This document shows positions 54,264 to 62,949 of a stretch of DNA of 64,000 nucleotides, piece by piece (within the stretch, counting starts at the first letter, position 1; every line of letters starts with the position of its first letter). Where the stretch lies: assembly GCF_040120695.1 (NCBI RefSeq), contig NZ_JBEEAC010000004.1, positions 124,001 to 188,000 of the forward strand, given 5' to 3'. The position numbers were made by a program, and so were the translations under genes. A model generated the notes under the pieces. It did no database searches. It was given only the letters and a program-made list of their open reading frames with translations, and was not told the DNA's origin. The stretch comes from Plantactinospora sp040120695. Lineage in GTDB: Bacteria; Actinomycetota; Actinomycetes; Mycobacteriales; Micromonosporaceae.

Positions 54264-55145
54264 GTGACGGTGCTGCACTTCGACTCGCCGATCTCCGACG
54301 ACGAGCGCCGGGAACGGCTCTTCGCCGGGGATTTGTTCGTCTACTCGCCGACGCCGCACTCGATGGCGCTGGTCGCGTTCGCCCGGCAGATGACCGAGAC
54401 CGCGTTCGCGCCGCACTTCCCGCCGGAGGCGCAGCACCACCTGGCCGCCCCGGACTACGTCTCGGTGCTGGCCGAGCTGAAACCCGGCTTCATCAACCAC
54501 CCGCGCAGCGCCGACCTGGTCCGGGGACTCCTGACGGACCTCGGTGCCGACCCGGCGCGGACCTACTTCGACGTACCCCGGCTGCGCTCGATGACCAGCG
54601 AATACCTGAACGCCGGGCTGACGCTGCAGTTCGAGCCGCACCGGGACACCTGGTTCTCCGCGCCGATGTGCCAGCTCAACTTCTGGATTCCGGTGTACGA
54701 GCTGACCGAGACGAACGTGATGGCCTTCCACCCGAGATACTTCGACACCGGAGTCCGGAACAGTTCCCGGGACTACAACTACGCGCAGTGGGTGGCACAC
54801 GGCAGGAGCGCCGCCGCCGCCCAGGTGCACGCCGAGACCCGCCGGCAGCCGGAGTTGGAGCAGGAGCTGGAGCGGGAGCCCGACCTGCGGGTGATCACAC
54901 CGCCCGGCGGGGTGCTGGTCTTCTCCGGTGCCCAGTTGCACACGACCGTGCCGAACACCTCCGGCCGGACCAGGTTCTCCATCGACTTCCGGGCGGTCAA
55001 CCTGGGTGACGTCCGGACCCGGGCCGGCGCCCGCAACGTCGACTCGGAGTGCACCGGTACCACCCTCGGCGACTTCCGTCGGGCCACCGACCTGGCGCCG
55101 ATGCCGCCCGAGCTGGTCGAGTCGTACGACAGCGTGCCGGCCTGA
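54264..55145 (+). CDS. Fe(II)/2-oxoglutarate oxygenase-like protein
   Basis: The 293-residue protein has the metal-binding HxD in FEPHRDTWFS (H126, D128), a distal His in AQLHTTVPN (H226) and an Arg in GRTRFSIDFR that would bind 2-oxoglutarate. This is a phytanoyl-CoA dioxygenase-like pattern. The substrate is unknown. GGAGG lies 5 bases before the GTG at 54264. A GAAAACGA-type palindrome separates it from the converging epimerase gene. Confidence 0.65.
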   Translation: MTVLHFDSPISDDERRERLFAGDLFVYSPTPHSMALVAFARQMTETAFAPHFPPEAQHHLAAPDYVSVLAELKPGFINHPRSADLVRGLLTDLGADPARTYFDVPRLRSMTSEYLNAGLTLQFEPHRDTWFSAPMCQLNFWIPVYELTETNVMAFHPRYFDTGVRNSSRDYNYAQWVAHGRSAAAAQVHAETRRQPELEQELEREPDLRVITPPGGVLVFSGAQLHTTVPNTSGRTRFSIDFRAVNLGDVRTRAGARNVDSECTGTTLGDFRRATDLAPMPPELVESYDSVPA

Positions 55146-55149
55146 CGTG

Positions 55150-55204
55150 TCAGGGAGGGCCCCGGCTACAACCGGAAACGATAAGAGGTGGACCCTTCCC
55201 TACG
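55150..55204. terminator. Terminator-like palindrome, repeat family copy C
   Basis: GGGAGGGCCCCGGCTACAAC (55153 onward) and GGTGGACCCTTCCCTAC form an imperfect stem around CGGAAACGATAAG. The element lies between two converging genes and overlaps the epimerase stop codon. It belongs to the same family as 1349-1400 and 38673-38725. Confidence 0.6.
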
Positions 55205-55664
55205 CGGGTTCGACGAGTTCCACCAGTACGCCGCCGGCGTCGCGGGGGTGCACGAAGTTGACCCGGGAGCCGGCGGTACCGCGTTTCGGCGTCTCGTAGA
55301 GCACCCGTACACCCCGGTCGCGCAGGGCCGCGCAGGCGGCGTCGACGTCGGCAACCCGGTACGCGACCTGCTGCACGCCCGGCCCGCTGCGGTCCAGGAA
55401 CTTGGCGATCGTGGAGTCCGGGGTCAGCGGCGCCAGCAGTTGCACGCAGCCGCCGTCCGGCGCCGGGCCGACCTGGAGCATCGCCTCCCGGACCCCCTGC
55501 TCGGGGTTGGTCTCGGTGTGCACGCAGCGCATCCCGAAGACCCGCTGGTAGAACTCGATCGCGGTGTCGAGGTCGGCCACCGCCACCCCGACGTGATCGA
55601 TGCCGAGCAGGCCGATGCCTGTGAGATAGTCGGCAGCGGGGGTGTCCCGGTTGTCGTCGTCCAC
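55200..55664 (-). CDS. mce: Methylmalonyl-CoA epimerase
   Basis: The 154-residue protein has the vicinal-oxygen-chelate fold motifs GIDHVGVAV (metal His at 24), FGMRCVHTE and the late VNFVHPRDAGGVLVELVEP, typical of methylmalonyl-CoA epimerase. It converts (R)- and (S)-methylmalonyl-CoA for the mutase. It sits divergently from the thiolase gene, in the same setting as mce beside thiolase and meaB in Streptomyces. Confidence 0.9.
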   Translation of the reverse strand: MDDDNRDTPAADYLTGIGLLGIDHVGVAVADLDTAIEFYQRVFGMRCVHTETNPEQGVREAMLQVGPAPDGGCVQLLAPLTPDSTIAKFLDRSGPGVQQVAYRVADVDAACAALRDRGVRVLYETPKRGTAGSRVNFVHPRDAGGVLVELVEPA

Positions 55665-55728
55665 CAGGCTAGTCTGACCTAACCGACGTTAAGGCGCTCC
55701 GCCAGGTCCCCCGGAGGCGACAGTTCCC

Positions 55729-56928
55729 ATGGCATCCGTGATCGTCAACGGCGCCCGTACCCCGATGGGTCGGCTGCTCGGCAACCTCAAGGACTTCTCG
55801 GCGACCAGGCTCGGTGGCATCGCCATCCGGGCCGCCCTGGAACGTTCCGGGGTCTCCGCCGACCAGGTGCAGTACGTGATCATGGGGCAGGTGCTCCAGG
55901 CCGGCGCCGGACAGATCCCGGCCCGGCAGGCGGCGGTGGAGGCGGGCGTGCCGATGTCCGTACCGGCGCTGACCATCAACAAGGTCTGCCTCTCCGGCCT
56001 GGACGCGATCGCCCTGGCCGACCAGCTCATCCGGGCGGGCGAGTTCGACATCGTGGTGGCCGGCGGCATGGAGTCGATGACCAACGCCCCGCACCTGCTG
56101 CTCGGTCAGCGGGCCGGCTACAAGTACGGCGACGTGACCGTGAAGGACCACATGGCGCTGGACGGGCTCACCGACCCGTGGGACTGCTGCGCGATGGGCG
56201 AGTCCACCGAGCGGCACAACGCACGGCACGGGATCAGCCGGGCCGACCAGGACGCCTTCGCCGCCGCCAGCCACCAGCGGGCCGCCGCGGCGCAGAAGAA
56301 CGGCGCCTTCGCCGAGGAGATCGTTCCGGTGTCGGTGCCGCAGCGCAAGGGCGACCCGCTGGTGATCGACGAGGACGAGGGCGTACGCCCGGACACCACC
56401 GCCGAGTCGCTGGCCCGGTTGCGCCCGGCGTTCACCCCGGACGGGACGATCACCGCGGGTAGCTCCTCGCCGATCTCCGACGGTGCCTGCGCGGTGGTGG
56501 TGATGAGCAGGGCCAAGGCGGAGGAACTGGGGCTGACCTGGCTGGCCGAGATCGGCCCGCACGGCAACGTGGCCGGCCCGGACAACTCGCTGCACTCGCA
56601 GCCGGCGAACGCCATCGAGCACGCGCTGCGCAAGGCGGGGCTCGGCGTCGGCGACCTCGACCTGATCGAAATCAACGAGGCGTTCGCGCAGGTGGGCATC
56701 AAGTCGATCCGGGATCTCGGCGTCTCGGACGAGATCGTCAACGTCAACGGCGGCGCCATCGCGCTGGGCCACCCGATCGGGATGTCCGGGGCCCGGCTGG
56801 TGCTCACCCTGGCGATGGAACTGCGCCGCCGGGGTGGCGGTACCGGCGCGGCCGCGCTCTGCGGCGGCGGTGGCCAGGGCGATGCGCTGATCGTGCACGT
56901 GCCGGGACAGGCCGGCGGGCGGGAGTGA
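55729..56928 (+). CDS. Acetyl-CoA C-acetyltransferase (thiolase)
   Basis: The 399-residue thiolase has the nucleophile Cys in TINKVCLSGLDA (C87), the His in ALGHPIGMSGARL and the second Cys near 381 in CGGGGQGDA. It condenses or cleaves acetoacetyl-CoA. It lies between the epimerase and the MeaB gene, whose GTG start overlaps its stop, so the two are translated together. Confidence 0.92.
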   Translation: MASVIVNGARTPMGRLLGNLKDFSATRLGGIAIRAALERSGVSADQVQYVIMGQVLQAGAGQIPARQAAVEAGVPMSVPALTINKVCLSGLDAIALADQLIRAGEFDIVVAGGMESMTNAPHLLLGQRAGYKYGDVTVKDHMALDGLTDPWDCCAMGESTERHNARHGISRADQDAFAAASHQRAAAAQKNGAFAEEIVPVSVPQRKGDPLVIDEDEGVRPDTTAESLARLRPAFTPDGTITAGSSSPISDGACAVVVMSRAKAEELGLTWLAEIGPHGNVAGPDNSLHSQPANAIEHALRKAGLGVGDLDLIEINEAFAQVGIKSIRDLGVSDEIVNVNGGAIALGHPIGMSGARLVLTLAMELRRRGGGTGAAALCGGGGQGDALIVHVPGQAGGRE

Positions 56929-57923
56929 CCGCGGCGTCGGCCGCCAACCGGTCCGTGCGGCGCAGCCGGGACGTGCCGATGTTGGTCGACCGGGCCCGCC
57001 GGGGCGATGCCCGGGCGGTGGCCCGGCTGATCACCCTGGTCGAGTCCGGTGACGAACTGCTGCCGCAGGTCGCGGCGGCGCTCGCGCCACACACCGGGCG
57101 GGCCCAGGTGATCGGGCTGACCGGTTCGCCCGGGGTGGGGAAGTCGACCACCACCAACGAGCTGGTCCGGGCGCTGCGGGCCCGGGACCACCGGGTCGGG
57201 GTGCTCGCGGTGGACCCGTCCAGCCCGTTCACCGGCGGGGCGATCCTCGGCGACCGGGTCCGGATGCAGGACCACGCCACCGACCCCGGCGTCTACATCC
57301 GGTCCATGTCCAGCCGGGGACACCTGGGCGGGCTGGCGGCGGCCACCCCGCAGGCGGTCCGGGTGCTGGAGGGGGCCGGCTGCGACGTCGTACTGGTGGA
57401 GACCGTCGGGGTCGGCCAGGCCGAGGTCGACGTCGCCTCGCTGGCCGACACCACCCTGGTGCTGCTGGCGCCGGGGATGGGTGACGCGATCCAGGCGGTC
57501 AAGGCCGGCATCCTGGAGATCGCCGACGTCTTCGTGGTGAACAAGGCCGACCGGGACGGTGCCGACGCCACCGTGCGGGACATCAACGGCATGATCGCGC
57601 TGGGCGAGCGTGGCCCCGGTCAGTGGCGACCGCGCGTGGTGCGCGCGGTGGCGGCCCGGGGCGAGGGGATCGACGACGTGGTCACGGCGGTGGAGAAGCA
57701 CCGCGGCTGGCTGGTCGAGCACGGCGAGCTGCGCCGTCGCCGCCAGGCCCGGGCCGCCGCCGAGGTCGAGGCGATCGCGCTCGGCACCCTCCGGGACCGG
57801 ATCGGCTCGCTCCGCGCGGGTACGTCGCTGGCGGCGCTCGCCGACCGGGTGGCCGACGGCGCACTCGACCCGTACGCGGCAGCCGGCGAACTGCTCGATC
57901 AGCTCGGCCGAGTCACCGGCTGA
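56925..57923 (+). CDS. meaB: Methylmalonyl-CoA mutase-associated GTPase MeaB
   Basis: The 332-residue G-protein has a P-loop GSPGVGKS (67-74), the DPSSPFTGGAILGDRVRM switch region and NKADRDG recognition motif, plus VETVGVGQAE. These match the ArgK/MeaB family, which loads and protects cobalamin-dependent mutases. The start GTG at 56925 overlaps the thiolase stop. A mutase large-subunit gene follows two genes downstream. Confidence 0.93.
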   Translation: MTAASAANRSVRRSRDVPMLVDRARRGDARAVARLITLVESGDELLPQVAAALAPHTGRAQVIGLTGSPGVGKSTTTNELVRALRARDHRVGVLAVDPSSPFTGGAILGDRVRMQDHATDPGVYIRSMSSRGHLGGLAAATPQAVRVLEGAGCDVVLVETVGVGQAEVDVASLADTTLVLLAPGMGDAIQAVKAGILEIADVFVVNKADRDGADATVRDINGMIALGERGPGQWRPRVVRAVAARGEGIDDVVTAVEKHRGWLVEHGELRRRRQARAAAEVEAIALGTLRDRIGSLRAGTSLAALADRVADGALDPYAAAGELLDQLGRVTG

Positions 57924-58090
57924 ACCCCGCGGGTCCGGTACCTTCCGTGCGCCGCGCCACCCCTCCGGGCCTCCCGGCCGGACTCGACAGAGCCGAGAAT
58001 GTGTCAGTTCCGTCGTCGGTTCGCCGGCGGCGGATAGGCTCCGTCAACGCCGACGGCGCCGTGCAGGCCGTCGAGACCAGGGGAGAGAGA

Positions 58091-58513
58091 ATGACCGAGC
58101 TTCAGAACGATTCCGGCCAGGCTCCGGTGACCGCACCGGCGGCGGCGCCGAGGGGTGGCACCGAAGTGTCCGAAGAGGTCGTCGAGAAGATCGCCGGTAC
58201 GGCGGCCCGCTCGGTGCCCGGTGTCGCCGATCTCGGTGGCGATGTCGCCCGGTTCTTCAACAGCGTGCTGGACAGGGTCGGTCTGGACGAGGTGGGTGAC
58301 GCCGGGCGGGGCGTCTCGGCCGAGGTGAAGGGGACCAGCGCGACCATCAGGATCGTGCTGGTGATCGAGGCCGGGCACGTCGTACAGGAGGTGACCGAGG
58401 CGGTCCGGGCCAAGGTCATCGAGGCGGTGGAGAAGTACGGCCTGACGGTCGCCGAGGTGAACGTCAAGGTCGACGACATCGAACTGAACAGCCCGCCGGC
58501 CCCCGGGGCCTAA
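58091..58513 (+). CDS. Asp23/Gls24 family protein
   Basis: The 140-residue protein has the Asp23 core VVEKIAGTAARSVPGVADLG and the late IRIVLVIEAGHVVQEVTEAV segment. Such proteins act in envelope stress in Gram-positive bacteria. GGGGAGAG lies before the ATG at 58091. It lies between MeaB and the mutase gene; whether this is functional or only positional is unknown. Confidence 0.85.
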   Translation: MTELQNDSGQAPVTAPAAAPRGGTEVSEEVVEKIAGTAARSVPGVADLGGDVARFFNSVLDRVGLDEVGDAGRGVSAEVKGTSATIRIVLVIEAGHVVQEVTEAVRAKVIEAVEKYGLTVAEVNVKVDDIELNSPPAPGA

Positions 58514-58706
58514 TCTGGCCGGTGGACGTCCGCCCCGGCCGCGATCACCGTGATCAGGGATCTTCCGCCCGGTAGGCACCCGCCCCGGTGCCGGAAGGTC
58601 CCTTGATCGCGGGACATTCCGGCCTTGATCGCGGGCTACCTTAGCGATCGTTCAGGGTCCCCTCTACACTCGGGCTCAGTCGAGGAGCGCGAGGAGGCCC
58701 CCACCG

Positions 58707-60395
58707 ATGAACGCCGAGGAGATCGCCGCCGGTCGAGCCCGCTGGCAGGCCCGGTACGACGCGGCACGCAAGCGGGAGGCGGACTTCACCACCCTCTCCG
58801 GGATGCCCGTCGACCCGGTCTACGGCCCGCCGGAGGGGAGCGCCGACCCCCGGTTCGCCCGGATCGGCTGGCCGGGCGAGTATCCGTACACCCGGGGGTT
58901 GTATCCGACCGGCTACCGGGGACGGACCTGGACGATCCGGCAGTTCGCCGGCTTCGGCAACGCCCGGCAGACCAACGAGCGCTACCGGATGATCCTCGGC
59001 GCGGGCGGTGGCGGGCTCTCCGTCGCCTTCGACATGCCGACCCTGATGGGCCGGGACTCCGACGACCCGCAGGCGCTCGGCGAGGTCGGGCACTGCGGCG
59101 TCGCCATCGACTCGGCCGCCGACATGGAGGTGCTCTTCGACGGCATCGACCTGGCCGCCGTCACCACCTCGATGACCATCTCCGGGCCGGCGGTGCCGGT
59201 CTTCTGCATGTACCTGGTCGCCGCCGAGCGGCAGGGCGCCGACCTCTCCACCCTGGACGGCACCCTGCAGACCGACATCTTCAAGGAGTACATCGCGCAG
59301 AAGGAGTGGCTCTTCGACCCCGAGCCGCACCTGCGACTGATCGGCGACCTGATGGAGTACTGCGCCGGGGAGATCCCCCGCTACAAGCCGCTGTCGGTCT
59401 CCGGCTACCACATCCGGGAGGCCGGCTCGACCGCCGCGCAGGAGCTGGCGTACACCCTGGCGGACGGGTTCGGCTATGTGGAGCTGGGCCTTTCCCGGGG
59501 ACTGGACGTCAACCGCTTCGCGCCGGGGCTGAGCTTCTTCTTCGACTCGCACGTCGACTTCTTCGAGGAGATCGCCAAGTTCCGGGCCGCCCGCCGGATC
59601 TGGGCCCGCTGGCTGCGCGAGGTGTACGGCGCCACCGACGAGCGGGCCCTCTGGCTGCGCTTCCACACCCAGACCGCCGGTGTCTCGCTGACCGCGCAGC
59701 AGCCGGTCAACAACGTGGTGCGGACCGCCGTCGAGGCGCTGGCCGCGGTGCTCGGCGGTACCAACTCGCTGCACACCAACGCGCTGGACGAGACCCTGGC
59801 GCTGCCCAGCGACTCGTCCGCGGAGATCGCGCTGCGCACCCAGCAGGTGCTGATGGAGGAGACCGGGGTCACCAACGTGGCCGACCCGCTCGGCGGCTCC
59901 TGGTACGTCGAGGCGCTGACCGACAGGATCGAGGCGGAGGCGGAGGAGATCTTCGCCCGGATCCGGCAGCTCGGCGGTGACGGCCCGCACCAGATCGGCC
60001 CGATGACCTCCGGCATCCTGCGCGGCATCGAGGACGGCTGGTTCACCGGCCAGATCGCCGAGGCGGCCTTCGCCTACCAGCAGGCACTGGAGAAGGGCGA
60101 CAAGAAGATCGTCGGAGTCAACTGCCACACCGGCACGGTCGCCAAGGAGTTGGAGATCCTGCGCGTCTCGCACGAGGTGGAGGTGGAGCAGCGGCGGGTG
60201 CTCGCCGACCGCAAGGCCGGCCGGGACGCGGCGGCGGTCACCGAGGCGCTGGCCCGGATGGTCGAGGTCGCCCGGACCGGCGAGAACCTGATCCCGCCGA
60301 TGCTGGCCGCCGTACGCGCCGAGGCCACCCTCGGGGAGATCTGCGACGCGCTCCGCGCCGAGTGGGGCGTCTACCGCGAGCCGGCCCGGTTCTGA
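58707..60395 (+). CDS. Acyl-CoA mutase large subunit (cobalamin-dependent)
   Basis: The 562-residue protein has the MCM substrate-domain motifs YPYTRGLYPTGYRGRTWTIR, FAGFGNARQTNERY and HYHIREAGS-like SGYHIREAGS, but stops before the C-terminal B12-binding domain. So it is a separate large subunit like IcmA or MeaA, needing a small B12 subunit that is not present here. It could be isobutyryl- or ethylmalonyl-type; the residues that set specificity were not checked in structure. The last bases carry an 18-bp tandem repeat containing the stop codon. Confidence 0.88.
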   Translation: MNAEEIAAGRARWQARYDAARKREADFTTLSGMPVDPVYGPPEGSADPRFARIGWPGEYPYTRGLYPTGYRGRTWTIRQFAGFGNARQTNERYRMILGAGGGGLSVAFDMPTLMGRDSDDPQALGEVGHCGVAIDSAADMEVLFDGIDLAAVTTSMTISGPAVPVFCMYLVAAERQGADLSTLDGTLQTDIFKEYIAQKEWLFDPEPHLRLIGDLMEYCAGEIPRYKPLSVSGYHIREAGSTAAQELAYTLADGFGYVELGLSRGLDVNRFAPGLSFFFDSHVDFFEEIAKFRAARRIWARWLREVYGATDERALWLRFHTQTAGVSLTAQQPVNNVVRTAVEALAAVLGGTNSLHTNALDETLALPSDSSAEIALRTQQVLMEETGVTNVADPLGGSWYVEALTDRIEAEAEEIFARIRQLGGDGPHQIGPMTSGILRGIEDGWFTGQIAEAAFAYQQALEKGDKKIVGVNCHTGTVAKELEILRVSHEVEVEQRRVLADRKAGRDAAAVTEALARMVEVARTGENLIPPMLAAVRAEATLGEICDALRAEWGVYREPARF

Positions 60396-60443
60396 TCGCG
60401 GGCCGACTTCTGATCGCGGGCCGGCTTCTGATCGCGGGCCGAC
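60390..60443. repeat. Three tandem 18-bp repeats over the mutase stop codon
   Basis: TTCTGATCGCGGGCCGAC, TTCTGATCGCGGGCCGGC and TTCTGATCGCGGGCCGAC lie at 60390-60407, 60408-60425 and 60426-60443. Each holds an in-frame TGA; the first is the mutase stop. The TTGATCGCGGG motif also recurs twice upstream of the mutase, near 58600 and 58626. Confidence 0.75.
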
Positions 60444-60516
60444 TCGCGGGGCCGGCAACTGTCGGGCACCGGCGGTTGGTCGGGGTTCGCGACGTCGCGT
60501 GCGAGACTAGGGAACC

Positions 60517-61455
60517 ATGAGCGACCCACGGATCACCTCGTCGATCTTCACCCGCGGCGCGGTCGACCTCGGCGCACTGCGCGCCGCACAGACCCCCGCG
60601 AAGCCGGCGGCGCCAGCGACCCCGTCGGCCGGTCCCGGCGTCCCCGGCGGGATGCCGCCGAGCGCACCTCCCGGGGGCGGGGGCGGAGTCGCGGTGATCG
60701 ACGTCACCGAAGCCACGTTCCAGTCCGAGGTGCTGGAACGCTCCCTCACCACCCCGGTGGTGGTCGACTTCTGGGCCGAGTGGTGCGAGCCCTGCAAGCA
60801 GCTCTCCCCGGTGCTGGAACGGTTGGCCGTCGAGGGCGGCGGCGCCTGGATTCTGGCCAAGGTCGACGTCGACGCCAACCCCCGGCTCGCGCAGATGTTC
60901 CGGATCCAGAGCATCCCGATGGTCTACGCGGTGGTGGGCGGCCAGCCGGTCGACGCCTTCGCCGGAGTGGTGCCCGAGGCACAGTTGCGGCAGTGGATCG
61001 ACGCCGTGCTCAAGGCCGGTGGGGTCTCGGTGGAGGCGCCGGAGGACCCCCGGCTCAGCGAGGCGGACGAGGCACTGATCAGCGGTGACCTGGACGCGGC
61101 GGAGCGGGCGTACAAGAAGATCCTTTCGGACGCGCCGGCGGACACGGCGGCCGAGGCCGGCCTGGCGCACGTCGCGCTGGCCCGCCGGGTCAGCGGGGCG
61201 GATCCGGCGGCGGCGCTGGCCGCGGCCGAGGCGAGCCCCGACGACGTACCGGCGCAGCTGCTCGCCGCCGACATCGAGGTGCTCAGCGGTCAGGCCGAGC
61301 AGGCGTACGCCCGGCTGGTCGAACTGGTCCGTCGGACGGCCGGCGATGACCGGGAGGCGGCCCGGCAGCACCTGGTGTCCCTGTTCACCATCGCCGGTCC
61401 GGACGATCCTGCGGTGGCCAGCGCCCGGAGGGCCCTTTCGCGTGCGCTCTTCTAG
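60517..61455 (+). CDS. Thioredoxin-TPR co-chaperone (CnoX/YbbN-like)
   Basis: The 312-residue protein has a Gly/Pro linker, a thioredoxin domain with the active site WAEWCEPCK (C90, C93) and a C-terminal TPR-like helical region. This layout is that of the CnoX/YbbN holdase family that helps GroEL substrates and redox repair. A short AGGGAA precedes the ATG. Confidence 0.85.
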   Translation: MSDPRITSSIFTRGAVDLGALRAAQTPAKPAAPATPSAGPGVPGGMPPSAPPGGGGGVAVIDVTEATFQSEVLERSLTTPVVVDFWAEWCEPCKQLSPVLERLAVEGGGAWILAKVDVDANPRLAQMFRIQSIPMVYAVVGGQPVDAFAGVVPEAQLRQWIDAVLKAGGVSVEAPEDPRLSEADEALISGDLDAAERAYKKILSDAPADTAAEAGLAHVALARRVSGADPAAALAAAEASPDDVPAQLLAADIEVLSGQAEQAYARLVELVRRTAGDDREAARQHLVSLFTIAGPDDPAVASARRALSRALF

Positions 61456-61520
61456 ACAATAGGCAGTACGAGCAGCGCGCATGCCGGCCTGGCAGCCGCG
61501 ATACCGGACGGGAGCACAGT

Positions 61521-62855
61521 ATGCGCCGGATCGCCGTCCTGGACGCCCCGTCCAACCTGGGCCTGCGTCCGCCGACTCCCACCTCGGTGCCGGGCTGCAC
61601 CAAGGCGCCGGGCGCGCTGCGTGACCACGACCTGATCGCCCGGCTCGCGGCCCGGGACGCCGGCTGCCTCACCCCGCCCCGGTACGACCCGGGCGACTGG
61701 CGTCCCGGGGACGGGGTGTGCCACGCCGGCTCGATCGCGCACTACTCGATGGAGCTGGCCGAGCGGATCGGCGGCATCATCGACCAGGGTGAGTTCCCGC
61801 TGGTGCTCGGCGGGGACTGCTCGATCCTGCTCGGCTCGGCGCTCGCCATGCACCGGCTCGGCGAGGCGGTCGGCGGACGGATCGGGCTGGTCTTCGTCGA
61901 CGGCCACTCCGACTTCCGGCACCCCGGCAACGCCTCCTACGTCGGCGCGGCGGCCGGTGAGGACCTGGCCCTGGTCACCGGGCGGGGCCAGGCCGACCTG
62001 GCGGCGATCGAGGGTCGCCGGCCGTACTTCCGGGACATCGACGTGGTGGTGCTCGGTATCCGCGCCCACGACGAGTACCGGCTCGACCTCCAGGCGGCCG
62101 GCATCGTCACCCGGCCGGTGCCGGAGCTGCGGGTCGAGGGGGCGGCCCGGACCGCCCAGTGGGCGCACGACCAGTTGACCGACTGCGCCGGCTACTGGGT
62201 GCACATCGACGTCGACGTGCTCGACCCGGCGGTGATGCCGGCGGTGGACGCGCCCGACCCGGGCGGGATCGCCTTCGCCGAGCTGGAGCTGCTGCTGGCC
62301 GGGTTGGTCGACACCCCGCACTGCCTCGGGGTGGAGGTCACCGTCTTCGACCCGGACTACGACCCGGACGGGGTCTACGCGGCCGAGATCGTCGACACCC
62401 TGGTCGCGGGCCTGGCCCCGGTCTCCGCCCCCGAGGCGGTCCCGCCCCGGTTGCCCCCGAGCCGGCCGGTCGACCCGGAGAGCGGCCCGACGGTCCCGGG
62501 GCCTCGAACGGTCCCGCCCGCCATGCCGTCGGCACCGGCCCGGCAGCCGTCGGCACCGACTCGGCCCTCGACGGAACAGGCCCGGCAGTCGTCGGAGCCG
62601 CCGATCGGTGGGGCGGACGAGCCGGCGGCCAACGGTGCCCAGGTCCGGGTGCCCGAGCTGGCCGCCCACTGGTCGGAGCCGGTCGGCCCACCCGTCTCGG
62701 CCGGACCGGGGCGACTCCGTCGCACCCCGCCAGCGCCGGCCGAGGAACCGGTCGACGATGCTGCGCAGCCCGTCCGCGCCACCGACGGCGAGCATGGGGC
62801 GTCGACGGCGGCGCAGACCCGGAACTCCGAGCCGGGCTCGGCGGAGATCGCCTGA
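61521..62855 (+). CDS. Arginase/agmatinase-family protein with C-terminal tail
   Basis: The 444-residue protein matches the ureohydrolase family, with metal ligands D127, H129 and D131 in VDGHSDF and D230, D232 in HIDVDVLD. The first ligand position, normally His in GGDHS, is Cys100 in GGDCS, which should change one manganese site. Beyond about residue 312 a Pro/Ser/Ala-rich tail of 130 residues has no known domain. GGGAG lies six bases before the ATG. Confidence 0.85.
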   Translation: MRRIAVLDAPSNLGLRPPTPTSVPGCTKAPGALRDHDLIARLAARDAGCLTPPRYDPGDWRPGDGVCHAGSIAHYSMELAERIGGIIDQGEFPLVLGGDCSILLGSALAMHRLGEAVGGRIGLVFVDGHSDFRHPGNASYVGAAAGEDLALVTGRGQADLAAIEGRRPYFRDIDVVVLGIRAHDEYRLDLQAAGIVTRPVPELRVEGAARTAQWAHDQLTDCAGYWVHIDVDVLDPAVMPAVDAPDPGGIAFAELELLLAGLVDTPHCLGVEVTVFDPDYDPDGVYAAEIVDTLVAGLAPVSAPEAVPPRLPPSRPVDPESGPTVPGPRTVPPAMPSAPARQPSAPTRPSTEQARQSSEPPIGGADEPAANGAQVRVPELAAHWSEPVGPPVSAGPGRLRRTPPAPAEEPVDDAAQPVRATDGEHGASTAAQTRNSEPGSAEIA

Positions 62856-62949
62856 ACCTCGTCGCACCCGAACGTCCGGTCGGAGGGTGGTCGTTCCGGC
62901 AATATCGCGGCGTTGACCAGGAGCGTTGGCTCGGGAATGATCACGGACT

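Noticed and set aside
58514..58706. Cobalamin riboswitch upstream of the mutase gene
   Set aside because: The region shows only short repeats of TTGATCGCGGG and no B12-box-like conserved core; B12 dependence of the enzyme is not evidence for a riboswitch.
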